A stretch of DNA of 64,000 bases from Panagrolaimus kolymaensis. Its lineage: Eukaryota; Nematoda; Chromadorea; Rhabditida; Panagrolaimidae. The notes beneath the pieces were generated by a model. It searched no databases, was not told the origin of the DNA, and worked only from the letters and a program-made list of their open reading frames with translations. This document shows positions 32,957 to 44,729 of the stretch, in pieces. The translations under genes and the position numbers were made by a program. The stretch covers positions 10,416,001 to 10,480,000 of the forward strand of contig JAJQJQ010000002.1 of the NCBI GenBank assembly GCA_028622995.1. The letters are read 5' to 3'. Position 1 is the stretch's first letter. Every line of letters starts with the position of its first letter.

Positions 32957-33391
32957 CGTTGGTGTTTTATCAAAGCAAGAAAAAAGAAAATGAAAAAAAG
33001 TGTTAAAGAACAGTTAAATGGTCGCTAAAAAAATACAAAGCCGATTAAAAAAACTTTAATTACCAAAATAGATAATAAGTTTTTTAAAGTTAAAATAAAA
33101 TATCTGTGTACATATAAAAAACCATTCTTGAAAATTTCTTTAAATCTGAGCCTGTAGTGTGTGTGATAGGTAGGCTTATTTGAAAATAAGGCTTGCATTT
33201 TCGTCTTGCCAAATATACATTAAGGCGATTAAATGGATTTTAAACACTCTAAGTGATAAGAAAAAACGAAAATATCGCACTTCTTTTAATTGAAAAAATA
33301 TCGGGGCGTAAAAAATACTCTCCACTTAAAAATATTTGGGTTATAAAAATTATTTAATTCACACATTTCAATCACTTTAATTTTCTTTTAA

Positions 33392-33872
33392 TTTGAAAAC
33401 CCATATGTCACTTTGAGCATTTCACGCTTATACAATGGGGGACAAAGTCTTGGAATCAAAAACAGGGACATTGAGAGACATGCAGGGACAGACGCTTTGC
33501 CAAAAAGCTCTTTGTCTTGGAAATTACAAAACACTTCAAAATATTTCGAAAACATATGAAAAAACAAAAATATTACAAAAAATTTTAAATTCATTTGTTG
33601 AATTTCGAAAGAAAGTTTCGTAAAATATCGAAATGTTTTGTAATTTTTTTGTTTTTTCAAACGTTTTCGAAATATTTTGAAGTGTTTTGTAATTTCCAAG
33701 ACAAAGAGCTTTTTGGCAAAGCGTCTGTCCCTGCATGTCTCTCAATGTCTCTCAATGTCCCTGTTTTTGATTCCAAGACTTTGTCACCCATTGTATGAAT
33801 GGATTGCTGTTATCAACTCCTTAAGAGCCATAACTATTATTTCACCATATCAAAAACGTGTGAAACAATAGT
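33392..33872 (+). pseudogene. Chemoreceptor (7TM) C-terminal remnant split by the MITE
   Basis: Left of the MITE the frame reads FENPYVTLSISRL; right of it YEWIAVINSLRAITII, then SPYQKRVKQ and stop. Removing the MITE and one TA rejoins the two in frame. The segment matches the TM7 end of Str/Srd-type nematode chemoreceptors (compare PVVNSLVALIVIGPYRKF in the gene at 39036-41185). No other exons are recognisable upstream, so the receptor was probably already decayed, or lost them. Confidence 0.6.
33433..33793. mobile_element. Tc1/mariner-type MITE
   Basis: About 361 bases with long terminal inverted repeats: outer ends CAATGGGGGACAAAGTCTTG and CAAGACTTTGTcACCCATTG (inverse), arms extending through GGGACAGACGCTTTGCC, AAAGCTCTTTGTCTTGG and beyond. 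It is flanked by TA on both sides (33431-33432 and 33794-33795), the target duplication of Tc1/mariner elements. The right arm has an extra ATGTCTCTCA copy. No coding capacity. Confidence 0.85.
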
Positions 33873-34077
33873 TTCGAATTAAAAATAATCAAATTTCTCC
33901 AACAACAACATCAAGCGAAAAGGATACTCCAACCACTCCCGAAAAACTAAACACAGTAACACAGTTAATTCTATTTCTGTTACGCCTCTCTCAACTGTGA
34001 AAGAAAAACATTAATGAGACAAGAACAAAAAAAGTAGAATTTTATTTTAAAAAATCGTAAAATAAATTTTTTTTTCT

Positions 34078-35080
34078 TCAAATAATTAAACAAAGTTTAG
34101 GAAAAATTTCTATAGAAGAACAATGTGACGGCTCATTGATAAATCCCAAATACCATGAATCAAGAATTTTGCTGGATTCATCACGAAAATTCTTTAACCA
34201 ATCTTTAGGTAAAGTTGAATGAAAATAAATTGAAATATTTGAAGATTTTTTGTTGTGGGAGAAATATCTTTGAATAAATTTGCATAAATCTTTTGAGTTT
34301 ATAACATCTGTTAACTTAAATGTGCTAAGTTTAAAACATTCGATTTTGTTGACAAAATTACATGAATTTAATTTTTCAAAAGTTTTTGATTTAAATTCTT
34401 CTGATTCATTTTAATATGTAATTTTAGTGACATTTGGAACTTTTGATAGAATAACATCAATGGTGATGGGTTTTTTATTTTCATCTGAGACATTGACATT
34501 TCGTAAATATAGCGTTTGAGTTTTCTTTGTTGATAACAAAAAACTTAGCTCCTACAACGAAACCATAGATATATAAACAAAAAAATCAAGGACTTTTATA
34601 TCGTTTTCTTACCTTTAAAGTTAAATCTTGATTCATGAGCAAGAAATCATAGAAATCGCATCGATATATACTGGAATAAAATCCTTTAGGCAGCATAGGA
34701 AAAAAACTTTGAAAACTTTGAGTATACCAATATAAATTAACGCCCCCAAGTTGCAATGTTTTTCTTTTATCATATTTATTATAATAAGTTAATCCAAAAG
34801 CAGGACACAAATATAAACTTTGATTAACAATAATAATTTTTCGCTTTGAAATAAAATATTTGCATGTTTTTTGAAGCTTTTGATATCCAACCCAAGAAAT
34901 TGGTTTTTCGGTGATGTGACAAATAAGATTAAATGGTAAAGAAAAATATTGTCGTCTTGGAGAATTAAAAGAATATTTTACAACTAAAATTCGAGGTTTG
35001 ACGCCCGAATTTTCAAATGATGATTTTCGATAGAAAAAAGAGATCAGCCATGTAAACACATTCAATAAAGACGAAAGCAT
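34078..35080 (-). pseudogene. F-box-like gene with in-frame TAA
   Basis: Exons 35080-34613 and 34551-34078. The F-box-like core RQYFSLPFNLICHITEKP, then YQKLQKTCKYFISKR parallels the locus at 4746-5876. Exon 2 reads STKKTQTLYLRNVNVSDEN, KVPNVTKITY, then TAA at 34411-34413, and continues in the same frame with NESEEFKSKTFEKLNSCNF, LTDVINSKDLCKFIQRY and FHSTLPKDWLKNF to TGA at 34078. The post-stop part has the leucine-rich character of the family's substrate region, so the stop is probably a recent inactivating change. Start at 35080 is the first ATG. Confidence 0.6.
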
Positions 35081-36950
35081 AATTTTTTGAGTGAAATAAA
35101 AAAGTGCTGCTTGAGTATTTGTTCTAAAATTTTTCTCCTTGTTTTTCCTTTGACCTCTTTTTTATTGAAGACTAGCCTTTATTTTTGGCATAAGAGCAGG
35201 AAAAAGAAAAAAATCAATAAATTTTTTTCTCTACCAAAAACAACTGAATTGTGTTCGTCGTCGTCGCGACCATCTTTTTTTTGTTAGCAAAAGCTAAAAA
35301 CATTCTAGAGCATTCTATCTTGGCTTTTCGCATTAATAACCTTTACATATAAAAGATCGATGCATTACATTTTTTTTCTCCTTTCTAAACATAAATGACG
35401 GACATTTTTATTTTTTTTGAATATTTTAAAATACTTTTTTTTCTTTTTTAAAAAAATGTTTTATCAACATAGTAAGACTTTTATAAATTTTACAATTTTA
35501 AGACAATGGAATTTAAAAAAAAACCACATTAAATAATAAAAAGCATTCTAATGGTCTCAAAACTTATCAATGGAGAATTAATTTTTCAAAATGAAACTGT
35601 TTCCAGTATTAATCAAAATTTTTACAATTTAGGTGATATTAAAAAAGATTCTGGAGCATGTTTATCGACATTTCACAATATCCCGAACAACCTTGAACGG
35701 AAAAGATATAAAGAAGAAGCTGAAGAAAAAAACTTTATAAATTAATGTAAAATCTTAATATAATGTAATTAATTTATGAAATAAGTCCCCAAAATAATAG
35801 CTAAATCAGTTTTTACAAAAGCAAAAAAATAACGAATATCCATATCAAGAATATGTTTTTTGTTTTTGTTTGAATAATTTATAGAAAAAATTTTAGTTTT
35901 AAAATTTAACAATGCTCACATAAATATTAACATTAAAATGAGGCATATTGGTGTAAGCGGCTAAAATTAATTACCCAACCTAACAATTTGTGATTTTTTT
36001 AGGCAGATACAACAACATCATTTTCAAGTAGGGCTTCTCTTTAAAGATAATTTTTGAAGGTTTTGGATTGGCATCAATAACAGATCTAAATTTAATTTTC
36101 TTATTATTTTTATTTTTATTTGATTTATGTTAAATTTACTATTTTAATGATGGATGAGGATCCAATTATAGACAATGTAAAAAATTCTAAGAATTATATC
36201 AGAATCATCAATGCATCCATGTATCACTTTTCCTATTAATTTTAATCATTGAATCTACTATGGTTATATTTCCGCAGAATAATAAAACGACAATGATTTC
36301 TTTTTTTATGCATAAGGTGGAATTTCCTAAAAAGTTTGAAACGTCATTTGTATGCTTATCAGCATAATTGATTAAATCGTTTGTGATTTCTTGCCCATAT
36401 TCAGGGTACTTTACGAAATCAACATTATTTCATAATATTAACTGAATTTGTATATATTTTTTAGATACCGAACTTAAAAAAAATATTATTAAAAAAATTC
36501 AAAAAAAAAAAAGGTTTGGCTGCAAAAAAAAAAGTAAAAAGAAAAAACCAAATATTCAAAAAACAAAACAAATATAAAAGCAAGAAAATATGACAATCAT
36601 TTTTCACCGACTGAAAAAAAATTTTATGTTCGTTCATAGACTATGAATTTTTGCACTCACTTACGGAAGTAATGCATTTTTTGCCGCTTTTTTTTGAATC
36701 GATTTTAAACGTTGCGCTGCTTTTTAATGTTGTTACCAATCAATAAGAAAATGTGCAAAAAAAAAAAACATTTATGTACGCTTTTTAAAAAAGCAAGAAA
36801 AAGAAGAACCCATCTTTGCACTCGATTTTTTTTATTTTATAATAAAAGAATTAATTTTTGAATTTTTTTATTTCCTTTTTTTTATTTTATAAAAGTTTTT
36901 TTAAATTTGATAAAAATAAAATTAATCTGATTTTTATATGTACCTCCTAC
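35081..36950. other. Gene-poor interval
   Basis: AT-rich. Motif copies TTTTTTTTGAATATTTTAA at 35411-35429 and the inverse (AAATATTCAAAAAA) at 36550-36563. An ATG-initiated 64-codon frame at 35551-35745 (MVSKLINGELIFQN...) has reasonable composition but no supporting exons; I cannot call it. Confidence 0.3.
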
Positions 36951-36954
36951 ACAT

Positions 36955-37101
36955 ATGGAAACAGCTATTACCATTGGAATAATTATTTTTTTAGTTGCAA
37001 TAACTCAAGCTTGCTTCAAAGTCATGTCTCTTTCAACCATTCAAGAATCTTGCATTCGAAAAGCAAACCATGTAATCGAAGTTGATAATACAAAAATTTG
37101 A
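36955..37101 (+). CDS. Possible small secreted or single-pass peptide
   Basis: A 48-residue frame from ATG: METAITIGIIIFLVAITQA, then CFKVMSLSTIQESCIRKANH and a short polar end. The first 19 residues look like a signal peptide or one membrane span, with two downstream cysteines. No homolog recognised. It could also be the first exon of a longer gene that continues at about 37468. Confidence 0.35.
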   Translation: METAITIGIIIFLVAITQACFKVMSLSTIQESCIRKANHVIEVDNTKI

Positions 37102-37467
37102 AATTTTTTTTTCCAAAAATTCCACAACAATCGCTATTTCTCTAAACCAAAAAGGCTTGGAATGGATAACAAGGAACAACCATTTCAAGAACTTTTTGAA
37201 CTAAATTTTTATAGTTATTATTCACAAAAATGAATTATGATTTGGTTCAAAATAATTAACTTTTATTAAAAGAAAATTTGAAAAAAAAAATAATAACAAA
37301 ACATCTCAAAAAAATTTCTCAAAACGAAAAAGAAAATCTGCATTCTTTCAAAATAGTTTCAAAGTTTGGAATATAAAAAAGCTTTTTCGTTTTTTTTTGA
37401 CTTTCATGGTCGATATTATTATTGGTCCATTTCATTTTAGACAAAATGTTTGTTTTTATACTTTAGG

Positions 37468-37827
37468 ATGTCTATCACTAATTTTGACCCTAATCAACGT
37501 TCACATTCTCAAATCTCCTCCAGTTCTCATATATTTAATGTTTATATATCTTCAAATGATTTGGATTATCATAGCCATGATGATATCCCGCCAACAACAA
37601 CTATAACGATAAATGATAATGGAAATGAAAACTCTAAACATGCTTCACCAACGATATTTGAAATTGGTGGAAATGAAAATGCTTCTGTTGATGATGCCGC
37701 TCTTGTTGTTCCATCAACTTCAAATAAAATTCAAGTTTCAACTGACGACGACGAAAAATTGAATGAACGAAATGAAGAAGTGGAGTTGGACAAATTTGTT
37801 TTAAAACAATTATTATTAAATTTTTAA
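37468..37827 (+). CDS. Possible acidic, Ser/Thr/Asn-rich protein or exon
   Basis: From an ATG just after TTTATACTTTAG the frame reads MSITNFDPNQRSHSQIS, a TTTITINDNGNEN stretch, GGNENASVDDAALVVPSTS and DDDEKLNERNEEVELDK to a stop at 37825. Composition is protein-like and disordered. The overlapping +1 frame to 37606 is hydrophobic and also plausible, so the correct frame is not certain. An exon of a gene starting at 36955 is one possibility. Confidence 0.35.
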   Translation: MSITNFDPNQRSHSQISSSSHIFNVYISSNDLDYHSHDDIPPTTTITINDNGNENSKHASPTIFEIGGNENASVDDAALVVPSTSNKIQVSTDDDEKLNERNEEVELDKFVLKQLLLNF

Positions 37828-39035
37828 ACTGATCCATTTAAAATGTGCAGTTTATTAAAAAAATTTTGATTATTCACTTACTCCTTTACCTGGATCAAAG
37901 TTACATACCTCAATTTATGTATTATATTTCTTGGTCAAGCATTTTTACACATAAAAATAATTCTTGCACTAGCAGCTGCTCGTCATTTTCAAAACATGTC
38001 TGTTGATTGTTGTTTATAGAATTTAACATCCATGCTGATTTATTAATTTAAAAGTGCGAGGGTTTGTCATAAAGCCACAATGCACGCTGTTTGTTATTAT
38101 CCATCTGATTTATTGGTTGATTTTTTGTTGCGATTTTTTATGTCTGTTTTATGTTTTCTGGAAGTTGTTGACGGTTAGTCACTCTTGATTTAATAAAGTT
38201 GTTAAACTTAAACTAAATGCGTAAGAAAATTACACAGCACAAGATACCTGTATCTCGCAATATGGAAGAAATCTTCTAGAAGATGGTCGGACGTTCATCA
38301 GTAAAAATAAGCTATTTTTTACTGGCTTCTGTAGATAACAAAGTTTAAGAAAAATAAAGTTAAAAATTTCTTATAATTCTTTTATTAATTAACTGTAAAA
38401 TTGATACAGCTTTGAAGAAAAAAAAGAAGCAATCATTGTCATTTTAATAACCTCAGAAAACATGGTTCTAAAAAATACGAAAAAGTTCTTAAAAAAGTTC
38501 CAATGGACAACAACAAAAAAAAGTGAGCTAAACTTTTTTTAGTTTTCTCTTCATTTTTTTTAAACGAAATGCGTGTTTATTTTCTTCTTTAAAAAATTCC
38601 ACTATATATTTGAGTCAATATTGATTTTTGTTTTTGTTTTCAAGCGACCCAACGCACTTTTTTAATTTAAGACAGATGGCTTTTTTTCTTTCTTCTTCAA
38701 CCTAGTGCCTTTCTTTTTTTTTTATTCAGCATTTTTAGCCACTTCATGTTATTTTTTTTTAAATGCTTGCTTTTTTTTTTTGAATATTTAAATAATCTTT
38801 TTATATTTATTTTTTGTTTAACCCTCCTGATTTTTGGCTTTAAAAAAAGTAAAACACAATTCTATACATTAAGATAAAATCAAATAAAAAACTTCTTGCA
38901 TTATAATTTATTTTGGATAAAAAAGACTGAAATAATGGATTAATTTATAATTCTTAATAAAGTTATGGTTCATAATTACGGGTCAATTAATTGGAAAGTT
39001 TGATTTTCACTTTATTTATTATCTTTTTATTATTA
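37828..39035. other. Gene-less AT-rich interval
   Basis: No gene seen; the motif TTTTTTTTTTTGAATATTTAAAT lies at 38771-38793. Confidence 0.4.
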
Positions 39036-41185
39036 TCAATTTACAACTTTAACAAATTTCGAAAAATGTTGAGTTATTTCTTTTGTTGTTACTGTTGTTG
39101 CATATTTGGTTATTCCTCCGCCATTTGTAGAGCTATCATTAATTTTAGATGAAAATGGATGAAGCATAAATTTTCTATATGGTCCTATCACAATTAAAGC
39201 CACCAATGAATTAACTACGGGCGACCAAGTATTAAGCAAATTTAAATAATAATACCACCATGGTTGAGTGAGACCCATAACTTTTCCATATTGTAAAGCT
39301 AAATTAGAAATGCCATTCGTGAAAAATGGAATTAACGCTTGGCAATAGAGAACAGTTTGAAGTTGGGCTTGACTTCGAATATTTCGTCCTGAAAAAAAAT
39401 TTGTGAAGGTTATTCAATTTAAAATTACTTTAGAATTTTTGGGATATGGATTAAAAAAACTTTCATAAATAAAAAAAATAGCGAAAAAATAATTTTAAAA
39501 ATTAAATTTTACTTTTTTTTGTTTGAAAAACCAAAATTAGAATAATGGTTTTTTTTAAATATTCTTTGAACGCTTTTCTTAATTTATTACATTTACCGTT
39601 TTTTAACTTAAAAAAAAGCTTTATTAATCTTTATTTTTTAATGTTTCTGAAAATTTTTAATTTTTTAATTTCCCTAAAAATTTGACAACCCTACTAACTA
39701 CCTGAAGCATTTTGTTGTTGTAAAGAATTTAAAGCCAATATTTTCTTTGAAATTTTTATGGTGCAATAAAGGACGATGGAATATGCGACAATTACCGTAA
39801 CAGGAGTTATATAACAATCAATGGCTGTATGACTTGTAAACATAACTCCAAAAGCCGGAATAATTCCATCTTGGCCAATCCAATCCGTTTCTTGAAACAT
39901 AATTGAAATTTCATTTTCAAAATGTCGAGTGCTTAATTCACTAATTAAAATACTCAACGACAATGCTAAAGGCCCAATTCCAGCAATAAGACAAAAACCC
40001 AAAAATTTAATTATTGATATTTCATAATTGTGACAAATAATTAAGTATCGATAAATAAAGCTCACAGGCGCTGTGGTGATATTATAAATTTGAAAAAATA
40101 ATGTTATACACGCGAATATCGTCGTCCATGGTTGAGGCGGGTATTCAATCAAGCCAGCAACGATGTGAAAAACTATTGATTTTTCTTCACTAAAAAAATT
40201 GCTGAATTTTTGTATTTTATAGGAAAAAAATTTGCATATAAAAAATTGAAATTTTTAAAGTTTAAATAAGACTTTTAAAATTATTTTGGTTTCTCAAAAA
40301 CTAAATTTTTTAATTAAAATCTTAAATCCGAAATCAAAGAAAAAATTGCAGTCTAAAAGCTTTCTTTTTTGATTTTTCTCAGAACTTCGAACTTCAAAAG
40401 AAAGAGAATCAAATGACGAAATCAAAAAATGTATGTAATTTTAAGTAAATTAATTACATTATTATTACCCCATGAAATTAATGAGAAAATTAGTGTAGTT
40501 GTAATACTACAAAAACTTTTAATTAAATTATAATTTAAAAAATTCATACTCATGGAAATTAATTACGTTCAATGAAGCGTTTGTTATTTCTTTGTTTTTT
40601 CTGCGAATTTCATAATTAAAAAATAATGTAATTATTTATACAGTAATGAAACAATTTAGTTTTTACTTTTCCGCAAACTCATGAAAGAAAACTACCAAAA
40701 TTGCATGTGAAACTTCTAAAAAAAATATTTCAGTAATCTGAGAAAAAAAAATATGCAAAACTTATTTTTCAAAGAAACTTAATAAAATTTAATTAAAATT
40801 TTATTTTTATTGGAAGTTTCTAGCCAAACTTGTAAAAGATTTAGTTAAATAAATTTCAAACTTTTTTGGTATATTTGGCGCACTTTAATCACTCGATTTT
40901 TTTATAACCAAAAAAATAACAGAAAACAGAAAATAAGCAAACTTACTATTTAGCTCCAATAGGTTGAAACATAGTCAAAGTTAAAAGAAGGGCCAAAGAA
41001 ACATCGACAATAATATGAAAAATAAATACTTTCTTATACGACTTTAAAATCGGCGTGGATCTTTTTGCGACAGCAAAAGCCAAAATTCCATTTAAAAATA
41101 TCGCAAAACCAAAAGCCACCAAATAATTATAATAACCTATATCTCGTTGAATTTTAGTTAATCCAAGAACGTGGTTCTGTGACAT
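39036..41185 (-). CDS. Seven-transmembrane chemoreceptor, Str/Srd-type
   Basis: Exons 41185-40947, 40189-39702 and 39388-39036 give 359 residues, all canonical splice sites with matching phase. TM1 YNYLVAFGFAIFLNGILAF and TM2 VFIFHIIVDVSLALLLTL are in exon 1. Exon 2 carries TM3 IFACITLFFQIYNITTAPVS, followed by FIYRYLIICHN, then TM4 and TM5 (ITPVTVIVAYSIVLYCT). Exon 3 has TM6 and TM7 with PVVNSLVALIVIGPYRKFML, the P-x-x-N...GPYR signature of nematode serpentine receptors in the Str/Srd superfamily. The tail is Ser/Thr/Gly-rich. Expected to sit in cilia of chemosensory neurons and couple to G proteins; ligand unknown. The first intron is unusually long (about 757 bases) for this window. Confidence 0.85.
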
Positions 41186-42241
41186 GTTTCCCGAAGGAGA
41201 TATTTAAATTTCAAAAATTAATAAACTTTTGCTCAAAAATTTTTTTTTATATTTTGAAATAAGCAGACGACGTTCATTAAATATTGGTAGCCATATAAAA
41301 AAAATTAATTAGCTAACAAGCGTCTCTTAAATACTTAAATAATTTTCTAATACTTCATCAAAGAGTAATGAAGCATATAAAAGTGAGAGTAAATGGCAAC
41401 AAAAAAAAGATAAAAAAAACAAATCAGATGTGCTTGGTTAAATTTGGTAGGTACAAAGTAACAAAAAGCCGGAAACAAAAAAAATTACGCTTAACTAATG
41501 TACCGTCGCTCATGATGTCTAGATAGAATTTCTTTCGCTCCATCAATTACAAGAATTTTAAATTTAAATAAACCCTTTTTACGATATCTGCTTCTTCTGT
41601 ATGGTATGTAATTTAAAGCTTTCATTAATTGATTATTTTATAATTTTGTTTTTTGTGGTTTTTTTTGTGGGCCATACAAAAGCTAAAGTTTCCAATATTC
41701 ATTACTTTTCTCACTTTAAATTCAGTAAAATTTCTAAACTTAAAAAAAAAAAAATCATTGTTAAAAAACCCGTTCTTGCAAAAGCATTCCACTTTTGAAT
41801 TTCAATCAGGGAATAAACAACATTGCTCGTTTCAACGACATAAAAATATTCGTAAAAAAATATGCTCAAACTTCCATCCTTTATTTTTTTTCCGCAAAAT
41901 TCTAATCCGTAAATTTCCATCCTTGAACTTTCATCCGCAAAATCCCGATCCGCAACATTCCGTCCTAAAGGTTCGCACCGCCAAACAAAGTTGCTAGTTT
42001 CAATGAGAAAACAAGATTTTGTTACATAAACTCTCAAAAAAATCACGCTAGTTGGTCATCAAATAAAAATCCTTTACTCTCTCATGCCTAAAGCTTATCT
42101 TCCTCCGCATAAACATAAAGAATAAAACAACAACAACAAATAATATTTATTTCATATCCAGAAAAAAACAAATAAAAGATAAGTGAAACAATAAAAAATT
42201 TGTAAAACAAAAATAACCGAAAAGTTTCTTTACTCGTTGCT
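41186..42241. other. Gene-less interval
   Basis: No gene supported. At about 41870-41990 there are loosely repeated ATCCGCAAA/TCCGTAAAT/TTTCATCC words that suggest a short degenerate repeat. Opposed open frames over 41601-42046 conflict and look spurious. Confidence 0.35.
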
Positions 42242-43096
42242 TTAGGCGGTATCAGATTGACGATTCTTGTTCAAACGACGAAGATAATCATAGCATTGGT
42301 AGAGGACGTCGAGAACCCAAAGTGCAGCAAGAAAATCGAAAAGCCACGAAAGAACAGCCATAAAGATGAAAACTAAATAAGAAAACGTTTAGGTAAAATG
42401 AAAAATTCCATAAACAAAACAAACTTACATCCATTATCGGTGCAGTATTTGTAGGCGTAGAGAATGTCTCCTTTCTTAAAGTATCCATAAAAGTGATAAC
42501 CAAGGAAGGCCAAGATACCAACAAGTTGAATAAACTAAAAATTTATAAAAGTGAATGATGATAGATAATGAAAAGGTAAAAAACACTTACTTGAGCTCCA
42601 AAACATGGAAGATGAAGAAGTTTAACATTCTTAGGTTGAGTTCCATCGAGGAAAGGAAGAAACATAAATAGGATGAAAAGGCCACCAGCAATAGCCCAAC
42701 AAACATTTTCAGGCATTTCTTCTTTTCCCACAAAGTACAGGAATTTGGCAGCGATCATATAAGCCATAAATACTTTCAAAAGACAAATGATATTCATTCC
42801 GCATTGATTAGGAGAAGATTGAGATGCATCTACAGGTAGAATAGGAGCAGCTATTGATGTTGACGTACCAGCAGGAACACGTCCACTATGTTTAGGATTC
42901 TTTTGATTTGAACCATTGCTTTCAGGAGTACCATATGCTTGATCAAGACCATCAACACGAGGAGGAACCATGCGCTAAAAAAATGAACGGATGATTAATA
43001 AAGAAAGAAAACTTTGTAATCAAAAGATTTTGAAGCAACTATTTTAGAATGAAAGAAAGCAAAGAAAAAACTAACATGAGCTTCGATATCAACCAT
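42242..43096 (-). CDS. LAPTM-like tetraspan membrane protein (second paralog)
   Basis: Exons 43096-43076 (21 bases), 42974-42591, 42534-42429 and 42372-42242 give 213 residues. N-terminal 60 residues are polar, Pro/Ser-rich (MVDIEAHRMVPPRVDG). Four hydrophobic segments follow: IICLLKVFMAYMIAAKF, CWAIAGGLFILFMFLPF, FIQLVGILAFLGYHFYG and VLSWLFDFLAALWVLDVLY, then a short cytosolic YDYLRRLNKNRQ tail. The layout (HLPCFGAQ before the third span) parallels the YFGCKVIKL junction of the next gene, supporting paralogy. Family role suggested: late-endosome/lysosome membrane protein. It lies about 420 bases downstream of the next minus-strand gene's stop. Confidence 0.75.
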
Positions 43097-43519
43097 TTTG
43101 AGATGAATAAATAACAACCAGAGTATTATTTATAATCAACAAGAAGAAAATGAGTATCAACTAACGTTGAAAACAACAAAAGCAGTTTCGACGATTGAAA
43201 TAAAAGCAGACGAAAAAAAATTGAAAGAATATTTGAATGACGAAAACAAAATCATTGAAACAACAACCGCCATGGTAACTTCGTTGCGTGTTCGTTCGTT
43301 GCATGAAACAAGTCTCTTTTAAATTGCTGCTTTTTTACTTTTTTTACAACCAAAGATTGCTTAGTAAAACCTTTTTTTGTTTTTGAATTAATGTTTATTT
43401 ATTCAATTCGACAATATCAAAGTTATGTAAAACAAAACACAAATATTTACAATACAAAAATAAGATAGATTTCAGTTAGTTTCATCCATTGTTGTTTATA
43501 AAAGTTTTTGTTGTTGTTT

Positions 43520-44729
43520 TCAAAAGAATGATGGAGCCACTTGTTGATATGGTTGAGCAACGACATTGGCACCTTGATAAGATAGTTTCAAATCACGAAA
43601 ATATACATAACATTTCTTGACGACATACAAGAACCATATAGCAAAGATCAATTCAAGGACGAACGTTGAAACAATAATGATGATATGTGTGTTCCTTAGA
43701 TCTAAGCCTTTGCTGATCTCATCAACATAGTATTTTCCATTCATTAACTCAGCACCGGTTTTAACCTTTTGATTATATTCATCTATAACATACCAGATAG
43801 CATAAGAGGAATATCCCAACACACCCATAAGTTTGATAACCTAAAAATTGAAGAAATTTATGTACCAAAGATGAAAAAGAATATATACAACGCATAAAAA
43901 GGAAGAGTTAAAGCACTTACTTTACATCCAAAATACGGCAGTAAAAGCTTATGATTCTTACTGCATAAAGCGATGATAAGGAAGAATATACCAATAGCTT
44001 CAAAAAGAGCAGCAAAACCAAAACGTGCAGCATAACCATATAATTGAGTACCATCCATACCATGTTTATCATTGTGATAACCTCCTAATCCACATAGAAT
44101 TGCACCAGCTAAAAGACTACAGACCAACAAGATTTCAAAACAAACCACAGCTATAGTTCCACTTTTAGAATGACAGCAACCACAACAGCAATGATATTTT
44201 GAATCATTTGGATTGAATATTACAGCATTAGTATTACCATTTACATCTCCAACAGCAGGTACTTGTTTAGGAGTAAATACAGGTTCAGCAGGTGTTCCAT
44301 ATTGATTTGGCGTTGCTGTAGCATAATAATATGTTGCTGGTATTCCTTGTTGACCATAATATTCAAATGTTGGTACTTGTTGTTGTTGTTGATAATTTTG
44401 ATATTGTTGATGTTGCTGGATTGGTTGTTGTTGATATTGCATAGGAATATATGGAGCAGGTTGTTGTTGTTGATATTGTTGATTTGGCGGTGTTTGTGGT
44501 TGTTGTTGAATTGGCGGTGGTTGTTGGTCCTAAAAAAGTAAACATATTAGTAACATTTTTTCTTAGAAAATATCTTTTTATACCAGCCTTTACAAAATTT
44601 GGATCAGAAAGAACACACAAAGACGCAAAAAGTAAGTTCAAAAAAGCTAACCTGTGGTAATTCAACATCGATGGATCCATTATTATTCTTCTTTTCTGAT
44701 GCTTTGATTGATGAAGAAGTGTGAGACAT
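43520..44729 (-). CDS. LAPTM-like tetraspan membrane protein with Gln-rich N-terminus (third paralog)
   Basis: Exons 44729-44652, 44529-43921 and 43840-43520 give 335 residues. Residues 1-26 are polar. Residues 27-130 are dominated by Gln, Pro and Tyr (QYQQQQPAPYIPMQYQQQP), a prion-like, low-complexity tail. Then SKYHCCCGCCHSKSGT, the same Cys cluster as the gene at 7467-8086 (KYKCCCGCHVTTGT), leads into four membrane segments: AVVCFEILLVCSLLAGAIL, FGFAALFEAIGIFFLIIAL, VIKLMGVLGYSSYAIWYV and IIIIVSTFVLELIFAIWFLY. The C-terminus ends QPYQQVAPSFF. The Cys cluster may be palmitoylated or metal-binding. Start chosen at MSHTSSSIKAS, the first ATG with a canonical downstream donor (CAG/GTTAGC). Confidence 0.8.

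Noticed and set aside
44263..44660. Leu- and Val-rich plus-strand frames
   Set aside because: They are the complement of the Gln/Pro-rich exon and intron of the minus-strand LAPTM-like gene.
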